Assembly (NCBI RefSeq): GCF_020184175.1
Contig: NC_065531.1
Location: forward strand, 12,731,213 to 12,795,212
Source of the DNA: Aphis gossypii
Taxonomy: Eukaryota > Arthropoda > Insecta > Hemiptera > Aphididae
Length of the DNA stretch: 64,000 bases
Direction of reading: 5' to 3'
This document shows, one piece after another, positions 1 through 12,800 of this stretch. A model generated the notes under the pieces. The model searched no databases and was not told the origin of the DNA. It was given only the letters and a program-made list of their open reading frames with translations. Every line of letters begins with the position of its first letter. Within the stretch, counting starts at the first letter, position 1. A program made the translations under genes and the position numbers.

Positions 1-119
1 GACCGCGCCGCAGGGTGTAACGGAAATCCGTTCCACCGCCATATTTAGCTGAATCTGTTTAATATCTAACTTGGCCGGTAACAGTATCGATGAATATAAG
101 AGTTAAAGTTAAGTTTTCC

Positions 120-1196
120 TTAAACAGACCATCTCTCGTTAAATGTTTCGATTTCGTGTGTGAATTCGTCTCTGTAATCTTCCCCCCCTGGGTGATCCGA
201 CGACGCCACACTGCACCCGCAACCGCAGATGGTCTTGAAGACCCTGCGGAGACCTCTCCGCAGGGCCGACAAGAATCGATTCTTTTTCTTTTGCGATGGA
301 GCCGTAGTCTTGTCCGTGTCAATTATAGATGTTTGCGACAATGTCTGTACTTCCGTGAGGCTCACTACCGCGGGCGGCGCAGCAACCTCAACATTTTCCA
401 TATTGCAGGGACCGAGTGTTTCAATAACACAAGTCGAAGTTTCAACCGGCGCATTGGTGTCCGCTTCCACGAAACGGATGACGACGGAAGTCATCAGCTC
501 CGTGGAATGCGCCGGCGACAACGTCTCTACTTCCGCGGGGCACACTACCGGCCTCGCCATCTCAATATCGTCCGTCTCGGGACCGGGAATTTCAATTTCA
601 CAAGTTTGAGTATCGACCGACGCATTGGTGTCCGCTTCCACGAAACTGATGACTTCCGTCGTCATCAGCTCCGTGGAATGCGCCGGCGACAACGTCTCTT
701 CTTCCGCGGGGCACACCACCGGCCTCGCCACCTCAATATCGTCCGTCTCGGGACCGGGAATTTCAATTTCACAAGTTGGAGTATCGACCGGCGCATTGGT
801 GTCCGTTTCTACGAAACTGATGGCTTCCGTCATCAGCTCCGTAGAATGCGCCGGTTTCAACGTCGGCTCCTCACCTGGGTACACCACCGGAACCGCCACC
901 TCGACATTTTTCTTCCCAGTACTGGGAGTTACAATATCAAAAGTTGAAGTATCGACCGGCGCATTGGTGTCCGTTTCTACGAAACTGATGGCTCCCGTCA
1001 TCAGCTCCGTAGAATGCACCGGCTTCAACGTCGGCTCCTCACCTGGGTACACCACCGGAACCGCCACCTCGACATTTTTCTTTCCAGTACTGGGAGTTTC
1101 AATATCAAAAGTTGATGTTTCTACCGTTGACAATACAGGCGACACATCTGGATCATATAGATCGGATTCAATATCATTTGAACTGGTTGGATCCAT
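120..1196 (-). CDS. Tandem-repeat protein with basic Cys-rich C-terminus, unknown function
   Basis: Single open frame of 358 codons from the ATG at 1196 (starts MDPTSSNDIES) to TAA at 120-122. The frame is open 14 codons further upstream, but those residues are AT-coded and unlike the rest, so the inner Met is preferred. After about 25 acidic residues come about five tandem units of 56-57 residues. Units 1-2 share TPSTGKKNVEVAVPVVYPGE, units 3-4 share PGPETDDIE, and unit 5 is decayed. HSTELMT and SFVE.DTNA recur in the first four. The DNA period is 168-171 bp. The tail is strongly basic (KKKNRFLSALRRGLRRVFK) followed by a Cys cluster (CGCGC), which could bind membrane or be acylated; that is inference. 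No signal peptide or known domain is visible. The GC content far exceeds the flanks. It could be a lineage-specific gene or a repeat expansion; the function is not recognised. Confidence 0.55.
   Translation of the reverse strand: MDPTSSNDIESDLYDPDVSPVLSTVETSTFDIETPSTGKKNVEVAVPVVYPGEEPTLKPVHSTELMTGAISFVETDTNAPVDTSTFDIVTPSTGKKNVEVAVPVVYPGEEPTLKPAHSTELMTEAISFVETDTNAPVDTPTCEIEIPGPETDDIEVARPVVCPAEEETLSPAHSTELMTTEVISFVEADTNASVDTQTCEIEIPGPETDDIEMARPVVCPAEVETLSPAHSTELMTSVVIRFVEADTNAPVETSTCVIETLGPCNMENVEVAAPPAVVSLTEVQTLSQTSIIDTDKTTAPSQKKKNRFLSALRRGLRRVFKTICGCGCSVASSDHPGGEDYRDEFTHEIETFNERWSV
450..1125 (-). repeat. Coding tandem repeat, 168-171 bp units
   Basis: The repeated units of the preceding gene are visible in the DNA. 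A string around tggaatgcgccggcgacaac recurs about 171 bp apart near 500 and 671, and related strings recur near 840 and 1008. The period is a multiple of three, so the reading frame is kept. The right-hand two units resemble each other most, as do the middle two, which suggests stepwise duplication in pairs. Confidence 0.8.
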
Positions 1197-1259
1197 AATT
1201 AAATATATTTTATATTTCGACTTGAAATATAAATACAAATTTCAATTTATATAGAAAAT

Positions 1260-4200
1260 ACAATTTAGGTATTACAAAACTTTTTGTACAAAAAATTGTT
1301 TAGACACCTAGCGAGTATGAACAGTAAGTGAATCAAAAATTTTCTCTATGATACACTTCTTAGAATATCGCCTTGACAACAATTAAAAATGACATAACAA
1401 AATACTATGAACAGCCAATAGATGTATTAAAACTCTTAAATAAAATACTACAGTTTTTATAATTTAATCATATTTTATTATTTGACAAATTTTATTGGAA
1501 AAACATTTGTAATTTACCTACTATTTACTGTTATAAAATACTAAATAGTCGGGAAGTGGGTACCGCTCTGCTGTACATTAGTGGGTGGGGTGGACCTCGG
1601 ACTAGGGTAGGTTAAATTTGAATGCAATGATAGGTATCATTGTATACGAAAAACAATTCTGAACGGAGATGATTTGTCAGTCTAGAATATTTAACGTTAG
1701 ATATAAATATAAACAATTTTATGAATTTTGAACTACAAAATAATTTGCAAATATTCATGATTTTGACAAGTTTTTGTCAACATTTGAACTTCAAATGCTA
1801 ATAAAAAAAAATTGTGCCTATGTATTCTTATAATTTTTTTATCGCTATAAGAATAACTTATATGAGGAACTTTGTATTAATTTTTCAAATATTTTGACTC
1901 CACCAAAAAAATTTTATCGACACTTCAAAAAAAAATTCTTAGGAAAATTGAAAATTTCATTTGTCTATAAATAGCTCACAAAAAGTCAAAATATTTTGAA
2001 AATCAAATCACGTAAAGAAAATGACAATCTAAATAACTGGTAAAAATTTTAAGTATTTACGACTTATACTATTTGAATAACAACAAATATCAAAAATCGT
2101 TTGAGGCTAAACCGTTATTTAACGCGGTTTTGTAAAAATTTAAATTTCAAACATTCATAAAAAATTTTTGTCTACATCCGGTAGAGTTTTTTTTACAGAT
2201 ATTTGAAGAAAAATTTATGGAGAACCTTGTACTAAATTTTCAAAACTTAGTTATAAAAGAAAAAAATTTTACGATTTTCCAACTACAAAATTACTTGCAA
2301 ATTTTCGCAATTTTGACATATTTCGTATAAATTCGAACTTAAAGCACTTATAAAAAAAAATTGTGACTAACGATTTCCGATTTTTTTTTATCACTTTAAG
2401 AACAACTTATAAGAAACCTTGTATTAAATTTTCTAGATTTTCTGGTCAGCCAAAATCTTTTTATCGTTATTTAAAAAAAAAAATACTTAGAAAAATTTAA
2501 AATTTCAATTATCTATAAATAGTTCAAAAAAAGTTGAGTTATAGCAAAATAAAAAATTCGATTTTGACGAAAACTAGTTTTGGGTAAGAAATCCCATTTT
2601 TCCCTCATTTTTTTAGGGTTTTTCCCTATTCATTTAAAAGATAATGAAAATTTTTAACTTTTGACCCCCCAAAGTACCAACTAGATTCAATTTCCTTTTC
2701 AAAGAGGGGCTGAAGTCAAAAATCGAAGCATTTTTACTGCTCCAAATGTTGTCGATAGACACAAAAAAAAAAAAAAAAAAAAAACACACATCATTATAAA
2801 ATCAAAAAATCTTAGTACCATTTTTATCGGGGAAAAAAACAAAAAAAAAAAATTAAGAAAAACTAAAAATTGAAATGTTTTTCGACAATTGATTTCTCTA
2901 TTTTGTAAATAACTGTAAAACCTTGAAACTTTTACAATGTAATTAAATAATCATGTAGATAAAAACATAAATGATAAAATTTTCAAAATATTTTGAATCT
3001 TTTTGAGGAATTTTTGCATGCAATTTTTAGTTAATTTTTTTTAAATTTATTTAAGTAGATTTTTTTGGAGTTTTTAGGGCATTTGCTTTTCTTAATGAAT
3101 TTTTGTGTATTTTTTTAATTAATCGACATCCTATCTTTACTGACTACTCGTATAAGTATTTCATACTGGAACTAAAAATATTAAAATACTGTTATTAACG
3201 ATTACTTATTGGTCATAGATATTTGAAAAAAATTCAAAATAACATTTTGTAACAATGTTAATTTTTTTTTTATAAATTGAAAACATTATTTATGGAGACA
3301 GCCTCTTTACTAGTTGTACTTTGTACAATGTACTTATATTATTTTAAATTTTACTATACACTGTAACATTTTTTATTTGATTTCATAAAGATATAGATAT
3401 TATCTATTTTATATTATAAGTCTTTAACCTATTTTCGTAATTTTACGGTATTTATAGAAAGATTATTAAATTTCAAGTTATATAAGTTGATATTATATTA
3501 CGGGATGATTAATATACATAATTATAATAATTAAATATTAAATAATAAATATATTATCTCAATATATAAAATACTATATACCTATAAAATAGTTTATTAA
3601 TTTATGGATAAACGAAAAAATAATCAAAAGTATAAAATTTAACTATCAGGTATTAGAAAATAATTTTTGTAAAGGACAAATATAATTAGATATTATGTCA
3701 CTCTTATTTTATAAATTTTTAATAATATTATTGCGTATTCTTAGTTTTGTTTTTTTCTCTAAAAGTATTCATTAATTTTGAACATTTGTTGCAAATTAAA
3801 TTGTTCAGCGCAATTTTTTAACCTAATGTTTTTATATCTTTGACTAATTGCTATAAATAAATAGCGTTCATGACTTAAAATAATAAAATTCAACATTTAT
3901 TGTTGATAGGTATTTATGTTTATGACGAATGTCGTGTGCTATTCGTGTACAGTGTAATGTAGGTACACGTACACTGTTTTTATCAAGTATTTTGGGTTTT
4001 TTGTTCGTGCCATGAGACATAATTGAAAAACAACAAAATTATCTTCCAAAACCATATTACAAGAACAAAGTACATTATCTTATATTAATCTAGCGTAAGT
4101 CTGAATGTTTTATAAGGATGTCGGACGATAATGTTCTAAATAAAAATAGGTATTCGGAAAAAAAATACCCAGCTATAGGAAAATAGAGCCCAACTAAAAA

Positions 4201-4660
4201 CATCACTTTTTTTAAAAAAAATTTACATTTGTAGCTTTATTTTCAATGTAACACTTTTTTGGCATAGGTCTACCAACTCGTATATCGCTTGAAAAGTTAA
4301 TGAGTGCAAATTAAAAATAATGAGATAAGCATACCTATTAGATTTTCTAATGACAGTTAGCCACAACATTAGAAAACAATGGTACCTACTAGGTTATTAT
4401 GATAATTATTATTTTATATATTTTTAAATTACTTACATTTTTTTACCACTCACATATTTTAAATTGTATACAAATGATAAATGACAATTGACATTACTTT
4501 ATTCTATTTATATTATGATTACATTTAATTATGTAAATCGAAATAAAAACGAGTTTATTGAAATAAAGGTAAATTGTAAAATTAAAAAAAAAAAAGTGTT
4601 ATGTGTTTAGTTGATAAGGGTCTTTTTTTTTCTTAGATTCTAAAAATATTATGTTGTATC
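1260..4660. repeat. AT-rich gene-free stretch with a degenerate repeated module
   Basis: No coding signal was seen. From about 1718 to 2535 a module of some 270 bp occurs two to three times in degenerate form. Each copy runs through recognisable landmarks in the same order: aactacaaaat.a.ttgcaaat, aaaaattgtg, atcgctataag or atcactttaag, and a late element like tttgtattaa.ttttc. A partial middle copy lies near 2100-2250. A more distant relative appears at 53480-53720, so this is a dispersed repeat. The rest, to 4660, is simple AT-rich sequence with A and T runs and no other recognised content. Confidence 0.5.
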
Positions 4661-4800
4661 GTTCAATCGTTCAGTGCAGTTTGTGATATCGTAGTGGCGT
4701 AGTGGCGGGAACACGAATTAAAATATCATTATAGTGCATTTTTTAATTCGTGGGCGGGAAAATGCTTCTATTTATTTCGATAACGACAGCGCGCTCTAGT
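4660..4800 (+). promoter_or_regulatory. Probable neuroglian promoter with initiator, E2F-like pair and inverted repeat
   Basis: A TCAGTG at 4671 fits the arthropod initiator. Two GGCGGGAA octamers (near 4703 and 4753), each matching the E2F/DP core, bracket a perfect 12-bp inverted repeat, cacgaattaaaa at 4712-4723 and ttttaattcgtg at 4741-4752. GC content rises locally. The placement upstream of a good splice donor at 5187 supports a promoter role. The exact start of transcription is inferred. Confidence 0.4.
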
Positions 4801-5186
4801 ATAGTTTATTAACAGGCCATCATCACAGAACCGCTAACGTCATTTTACATTTATTGTGGTCGTGGACGTTCGTTATGGTAAGATAAATTTGAATTATTTA
4901 TTTGATTATATACCTAACCTCAATTCATATCTTCCATGCTATGTTCATGTTTTCCATGGAATTTTTGTGTTTTGTTTATTTGTGGGTGTAACTGCAACTG
5001 CAGTAGTGACAGCAGCAGCCGTCGACCGAGAGGTGTAGTAGTTCGTGTAATTTTTATTTTTCGTCGGTTCTTATTTTTTAATATGTAATTTATAATTTAA
5101 ATTGACGTTGTACTAAATTTAAATGCCGTGGAAATTTAATTATGTTTAAATTTATGTTTGTGTTCAGTTCAATAATATTAAAATAG
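4671..5186 (+). other. Nrg: Probable 5' untranslated exon of neuroglian
   Basis: The stretch ends in a consensus donor (ATAG, then gtaagt from 5187). The next strong acceptor on this strand, a T-run followed by AG at 6786-6787, opens the exon that holds the start codon at 6825. The intron would be 5187-6787. A short open frame at 4856-5038 is probably incidental. The left boundary rests only on the initiator-like motif. Confidence 0.45.
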
Positions 5187-6824
5187 GTAAGTGTAAAGTT
5201 GACATTTTTGTGTATATTATTTTTTCGGGTTTATCTAGGCGTTAACAGTTACAAAATTGATTTTTTTTTTTACACACGCTATCCGTTTTATTTCACACGC
5301 AACCTTAAGTACAACGTAGTAGTTATTATAAAATACGTGACCAGAGCACCACTATTCGAGCTTAACATTAATTTTTTTCCCCAACCAATCATTTTATATC
5401 TACGCTTACCTATTGTTACATTTGTTACATTGATTTAAAATGTCATGGGGGTAGGGGTCACTCATTCATAATATTTATGAGATACTGGATATTATAAACT
5501 ATAAAGTATGTATCCTTCAACTGTAATTGACTGTTAAATTGTACATGTAAGTTACAAAAGATAAATGCCAATGTATGACTGAGGTCCTATTGACCTATTA
5601 GAATAATGGTGTTGGTTGTTCTATTACTACTTTAGACTATTTTTTCCATCAGATTTACTTTGCTGCTAATAATAATTTTCTTTATTTTAACTTTTATTTC
5701 TATGTTGCTATTAATACTTAATAAGGTAATGTTTAAACTATATTGTGCTACATAGATATATAAGTATATAACTTAAAAATACTGCAAAATATAAACTCTG
5801 TAATAGTTTTAGTTTGTATGAATTTAGTAGTATTCTTATTTTATTACAAATTGTAAATACATATTTGTAATATTAAAATGAACAATTTTATAAATATTAT
5901 TCAATTGTCTAATTATATGTTATCAGTAAAAGCATTTACATACACTTTAAATTAGTCACTATTTTCAATTTTAGTTAGGTATATCAAATTCTTTAACTTA
6001 TAACTTATATTTATGCAATTTAAATATGATAAACATTTAGCATGTATCTAGGTACTTTAATTTATCTATTACAGTTATAATATTTTTGTTATTTTATATA
6101 ATATGAGTTTTGAAACTTATTTGTTGTTGATTAAATTAAGTTGAATTTCTAAATACAAACATTTCATTTTTAATTAAAATTCCTAGTTGGCATTAAAATC
6201 ATTATTATACTTGTCGCGTTACCAGGTAAAATTATTAACCATTTGTCTTTTAACTAAAGGTAGCTGATTAAATTTAACACTAAATTTGTGTTTCCCATGT
6301 AGGTATTTCAAAATAATCATAAAAAAAGTTACTTTTTTTTTATAAATTCACTTAATTTTAGTTTTAAAATCTAGACAATTTATTCTACTTATGACTCATA
6401 CTGAGTCATGCTTTTATTTATCTCTATAAATAGTTTTCTTAGTTCTTACTGCTTTCAGATAAGAAGTGTGTAATAGTTATCCATTTTTCTATTTATAAAC
6501 AATGACATTTTTTTAAAAAAAAAAAACAACAATTATTATAATGAACAATATAAAATAATTTAAGCATTATCAAATTTAATAACCTTTATTAGTAGCTATA
6601 TTAATAAGTTTGAAAACAAAAAAAACTTACATTAGTCTTAATTATACGATTAATATACATTGTAATTATAGTTTATTTTCTTAATCTTTATCTTGCATTG
6701 TGTGGTATATATTTAATTAATATAAATTAATATAATAATTATCTCGTAAATAATAAAATTCTTAATAGTTATATGATTTTTTTTTAGTTTTTAATCAATT
6801 TATTTGGAGCATAAGAACATCAAA

Positions 6825-9800
6825 ATGTACAGCATTTCCAAACATTTACTGTACTCTGCTGAATTATTATTTTTATTTCTTGTAACAACTTCATCTATAA
6901 GTAAGTACCAATATTATTTATTAATCTACATCATATATTTATGTTATGTACCTACTTAATAAAAGTACATTATTATTTTTATTTTCCAAAAATAAAATAA
7001 AATTCTGAACTTTTGAAATATGACAATTTAATTGATTTAAGTTTAATTATCAATCTTTTTTTTTTTACTTAAAAAAACTTAATAAATATTAGTGATTATT
7101 TTCTTATTCCATAAATATTAACATGACAGATAAGAATTCAAATGTGTTTATAATTTGGCAGATCATTAATAAATTATTTCTTATATGTTGATTATTTATA
7201 TATTTTTATCAAATGATTCTAGTTCAATCTCCACCGAGAATTGTCAAAGAACCGTATACAGATGAATTATTATTTCAAGTAGCCACTGTTCAAAATCAAA
7301 ATGTTAGACCATTTGTAATTGATTGTGAAGCAGAAGGAGAACCTGCTCCAAAGTATTATAATTTTAAAATAACATATTTGATGTTAAAATTGTATACAAT
7401 TTAATTTTCTAAAATAATATATTTATAATTTTTATGATAGGTATCGATGGATGAAGAATGGTAAGAATTTTGATTGGCAGGCATATGATGATAGGATAGC
7501 TCAACAACCTGGTCGTGGTTCATTAACTGTTACTGAACCCAGAGATGAAGATCTTGGTATGTTTGTTTTTATATAATTATTGGTTAACAACTTTTATAAT
7601 CAAACTACATTTTTCTTTTACAGGACAATATCAATGTTTTGCTGAAAATCCTTGGGGTACAGCTACTTCTAAATCGGTGATGGTTGTGAAAGCTGAATTA
7701 AATTCATTTAAAGATGAACCAAAACTCTATGTTGAAGCTCAAGAAGGTGATCCATTTAGACTTGCTTGTCATCCTCCAACTGGATGGCCTAAGCCAAATG
7801 TATATTGGCTGATAAGGGTAAATAAAAATAATTAATTTATATAAAGCATACATACAATAAATAATTATGATTAACATTCTTTTAGAATAAAGCAGGTGGC
7901 TTAACAACTGTTAACAACACTAGAATGACATTAGATCCAGAAGGTAATCTCTGGTTTTCAAATGTAACTAGACATGATACTAGTGATGGATCTACATATT
8001 TTTGTTACGCTGAATCATTGACAATGTATGTATATTTTCATTATTAAAATACCATGCAGAAAAATAAACATAACTTTTGTAATTTTTAGGAGCGAGTATA
8101 AATTAGGAAATCCTGTAAATTTGAATGTTATTCAATCCGCAGAAACTGCTTTACAAAATAAATATCCACCTACTCAACAATATGTAACTAGAAGAAATGA
8201 AGTTGCGTTGTTGGATAAAAAAGTTGAATTGTTTTGTATTTATGGTGGAACGTAAGTGATATATTATACTTGTTTTTATATATTTGATTTGTTGTTTATA
8301 AACTTATTATTTTAAATGTATACTTCCAGTCCCTTACCAGAAACTGTTTGGCTTAAAGATGGAAGACCTATCCAATCCAATGAAAGAGTAAGCCAAGGAA
8401 ATTATGGGAAAAGTTTGATAATTAGAAAAGTTAAATTTGAAGATAAGGGAAAATATACATGTGAAGTTAGCAATGGTGTAGGATCACCTCAATCATATAA
8501 CATTGAGTTAGATGTTATGGGTACAATAATATTTATATTAGTTCATAGTTATAATTTACACAATAAACTTATTTATACAAATTTGTTTTCTACGAATTAA
8601 TTAACAGCTGTGCCATATTTTACTGTGGTTCCACAAATCGTCGAAGGAGCTGAAGGGGAAACTGCAGTTATTAGATGTGAAGCAAGTGGTAATCCAGAAC
8701 CTACAATTAAATGGATTCATAATGGTCGACCATTAAGCGAAGCTTCACCAAATCCCAGACGTTCTGTTACTTCTAATTCTATTACAATTACACCATTGAC
8801 TAAAAATGATACTGGAAATTATGGTTGTAATGCAACCAACAGTATCGGATATGTTTACAAGGATGTTTATATCAATGTATTGGGTATGTTATTTTAAAAT
8901 TGTATTAAAATTGTTATAACTTTTTAGTATATCAATAACTTTTTGTGTACTAGCATTGGCACCTGAAATTACTGAACCACCTCATAAAGTAGAAACTGTT
9001 GATGGTCGTGCTATTACAATTGGATGTAAAAATTTTGGTGTACCAAAACCACACGTAAAATGGACAAGAAACAATATAGAATTAACAGGTGGACGTTATT
9101 CAACACTGGATACTGGTGATTTACAAATAAGGTATGTTTCATCAAAGAGGACCATTAAAGTTAAATGTATTGATATTATTTAATAACTAAGAGTTTTACA
9201 TTCTTGTGTAGGGAATAACACATGCAGATATAACGGCACACTCTCTTAATATGTTTACCAATCTCTTAATAGAGTTATCTTTAATAATTAATAATATTTA
9301 AATTATTCTTATTATGGTACCTTAATTCATTTTTACTTATTGATTTAAACATTTTGTTTTAGTGAAGTGAGTTTTACTGATGCTGGAAACTATACTTGCA
9401 TTGCTACTAATAACTATGGAACAGCTAATGCATCTGGAACACTCACTGTTAAAGGTATGTAATTTAATGTATATAATATATTGAGCCATTTATTTATATA
9501 ACTAACTATTATTAAAATAATAACATTTAATTTTTAGAACATACACAGATCACTGCTGAACCAGAAGACTATGAAGTAGTTGCTGGAGCAGTGGCCACAT
9601 TTCATTGTACAGCAACTTCTGATCCATCTTTGCATCTTAACATTGACTGGTTAGCTAAAGATGAACCTATAAATTTTGACTCCGAACCTCGCTTTGTCAA
9701 AACTAATGATTATTCTATGACTATTACTAAGACTATTGAATTGGATTCTGGAATGTATACATGCTTAGCTAGAACTGAGTTGGATCAAGCAACAGCTAGT

Positions 9801-12800
9801 GCCATGCTTATTGTTCAAGTAAACTTATTTGTATATATGATTATCATAAAGTTTATCTTTACATTGTTTTACATGTTATTTTAGGATAAGCCCAATCCAC
9901 CACAATTATTAGGAATTACTTGTAATAAAAAAGATGCTGCAGTAAAATGGCAACCCAAAGGAGACAATCGTGCACCTATCCTGCGTTACACTATTGAATA
10001 CAATACTAGTTTTGCTCCTGATACATGGTCAGTTGCATCAGATAATGTACCTGCATCTGGTCAAACATATATTGTACCAATGACACCATGGGCAAATTTT
10101 ACTTTTCGAGTAATTGCAGTAAACAAAATTGGTAGATCAAATCCATCTTTACATTCAAGTGTATGTACCACACAACCAGATGTACCTTATAAAAATCCAG
10201 AAAACGTTGAAGCTGCTGGTACAACACCAACTAATCTTGTCATAAGCTGGACAGTAAGTAATTTAAATTCAAGGAAATTGTTCAAAAACATTTTAAAAAA
10301 AATTTAAAAATATTTAGCCAATGCCAAAAATTGAACATAATGCTCCGGGCCTAAGATACAGAGTTTATTGGAAACAAGACATACCTGGCCAAGTGTGGAA
10401 TTCAGAAGAAATAACAGATTATACTACAAAAGAATTGAAGATAGAAAATCAACCGACATACCAACGGTATAAAGTCAAAGTAGTTGCATCTAATGAAAAG
10501 GGTGAATCTAATGTACTGCAAAATGAAGTCATTGGATATTCCGGCGAAGATGGTAAATTAAAAATTATTATTAACTGTTATTATTTTAGTTGTAATTATT
10601 AATTTTTATAGTTCCTGTCGAGACTCCTCAAAATCTAACTGTTTTGAATGTTACTGGAAGTAGAAGTGCAATATTAAGTTGGGATCCGGTTTCACCAGAA
10701 TCTATTAAAGGACATTTTAAGGGCTACAAAGTAAATTTATTTATTTATTTAATCCCTAAATTATGTTATTGAATTATATTTAATAATTGTTTGATATAGA
10801 TTCAATTTTGGACTGATAGAGATGGAGAAAACAATATGATTGAAGAGCAAGTTAGTTCGGATATGACTAAAGTGGAAATTAAGAAATTTTTACCAAATGC
10901 TAAACACTATGTGCGTATACTTGCACACAACAGTCGTTTTAATGGACCGCCTAGTCAAGCTATAACTTTTAATACTCCTGAAGGAGGTAATTAAATCCTA
11001 TAAAATCTTATAATATATTTAATATAAAAATAGAATATTTAAGAAGATATCTAATGTTTTCTGTACATAAAATTACTTATTAAATGACAGATTATAAATT
11101 AATTTATAGGATTGTAATAATGAAAAAATATTATGTTTAGTCCCAGGACCTGTTCATGGAGTTGAAGCTGAACAATGGGGTTCTTCTGCAATTTTATTAA
11201 GTTGGCAACCACCAGAAGAAGCAAATGGAGTGTTAACAGGCTACGAGATTTCATATGAAGCTATGACTCAAGAAGGCGTTGGAGAAAAGTCACAACGTCC
11301 TGCTATTACTGATCCTAAACAGACTACTGCTAAATTAGCTTCACTCAAACCATCAACTAATTATCGAATCTACATCAAAGCAACTACTAAAGCTGGTGTT
11401 GGTGAACCGTGCGTACAAGTTTTGTATATTTTAAGTTTTTATATTTAAGATAATAATACAGTATTATTGTTCAATAGATTTTTCATTGAACAACAAACCA
11501 AATCTCCTTTACCTGAAGGAACTGAATTGGATAAGCCAGAGTTTAGTTATATCCATAAAGATTATAATAATGTTTTTGATACAGTTCGCATTTTATGGAC
11601 ACCTAAACTTGATGGAAACCCAGGATCTCACTTCTTTGTAAAATACAAGTAAAAATACAATTTAGAGAAATGCCATTATTTACCATATCAAGTACCCATG
11701 CCATTTTACTTAATTTATTAAATAATTTTTATAGACTTAAAGGTGCCAACTTATACGAAGAAACTAAACCTGAACTTGACACAAATTTTATTGATGTCAA
11801 GGGTTTGAAACCAGGAGAATTGTATGAATTTGTTGTAGTTGCTGTAGATGGTAATACCATGAAAGAATCGGATATTGCTGAAATTGAAGCATCAAGCTCA
11901 GGTACATTTATAATACTATGATAATGTAATATATAAATATAATAATATAATATGTTTAATGGTATCTTATTAGGAAGGGTTTTCATTTATAACATAGTTA
12001 TAAACTTATAAACTATAATAGTTTATACATAGATAAATTCCTTATTTTCTACTTTTTATAAATTACGCTAAAATTAATATGTATAAAATACTAATTTATT
12101 TTTAATTATTTAGATCCAATAATTCGAAGAAGTGAAAATATGGCTACATCAGGATGGTTTATCGCAATGCTGTTAGCTTTATTATTCCTCATTATCTTCT
12201 TAATTATTGTTTGTATTGTAAAACGTAATAGAGGAGGAAAATATGTAGTGCATGAATCAGAAGCTGCCCGTGGTCGCCATGATTATCCTGATGAACCTCA
12301 TTTTCATGAATATTCACAACCGTATGTATATAAATGTTATACATTTATATTTCTTTTTATTGATTAAAAATAAATTGTATTTGCACTTTTTTTATTAGAC
12401 TTGGTGGTGCAAAAAGATTAGGAAGTGAAAAACAGTCTCCTGAAAGTGATACAGATTCAATGGCAGAATATGGAGAAGGAGACACAGGTATATTTTTTTC
12501 TAGTTCTTCTGCATCAATTTTATCATATTTTGTATTCAAAATGTCTTTTACTACACCATTTATTACCTCATTGCTGTACCGTTTGACAATAACACTTTGA
12601 AGTACTAGTTATAATTGAAATTATTCAATTTTATGTAGTAATCACAATTCAAAGTTTGTGTAAAATGTGTTGTTCTGTGTGCATGCTAGTATCACCAAAT
12701 AAAATCTTAATGACAGTAAACAAATCATTATAGCTCCTTAAAAAGTAAATAAGTTTTGTAAATGATTTTACATTACAACTATTGTGCATTCGGATATATA

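Noticed and set aside
90..1254. Long plus-strand open frames opposite the repeat gene
   Set aside because: They arise because the repeats are GC-rich and in multiples of three. Their protein switches character between units, whereas the minus frame gives clean, conserved repeats.
8330..8883. The identical exons 8-9 at the two neuroglian loci as a pure assembly duplication
   Set aside because: The flanking exons differ at many positions and the loci have different neighbours, so the two copies are real. Only the identical tract itself still needs long-read confirmation.
12488..12600. Read-through of the donor after neuroglian exon at 12487 as an extra C-terminus
   Set aside because: The donor is good, and both downstream exons give the conserved ankyrin-binding tail. 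The read-through residues look like random AT-coded sequence.
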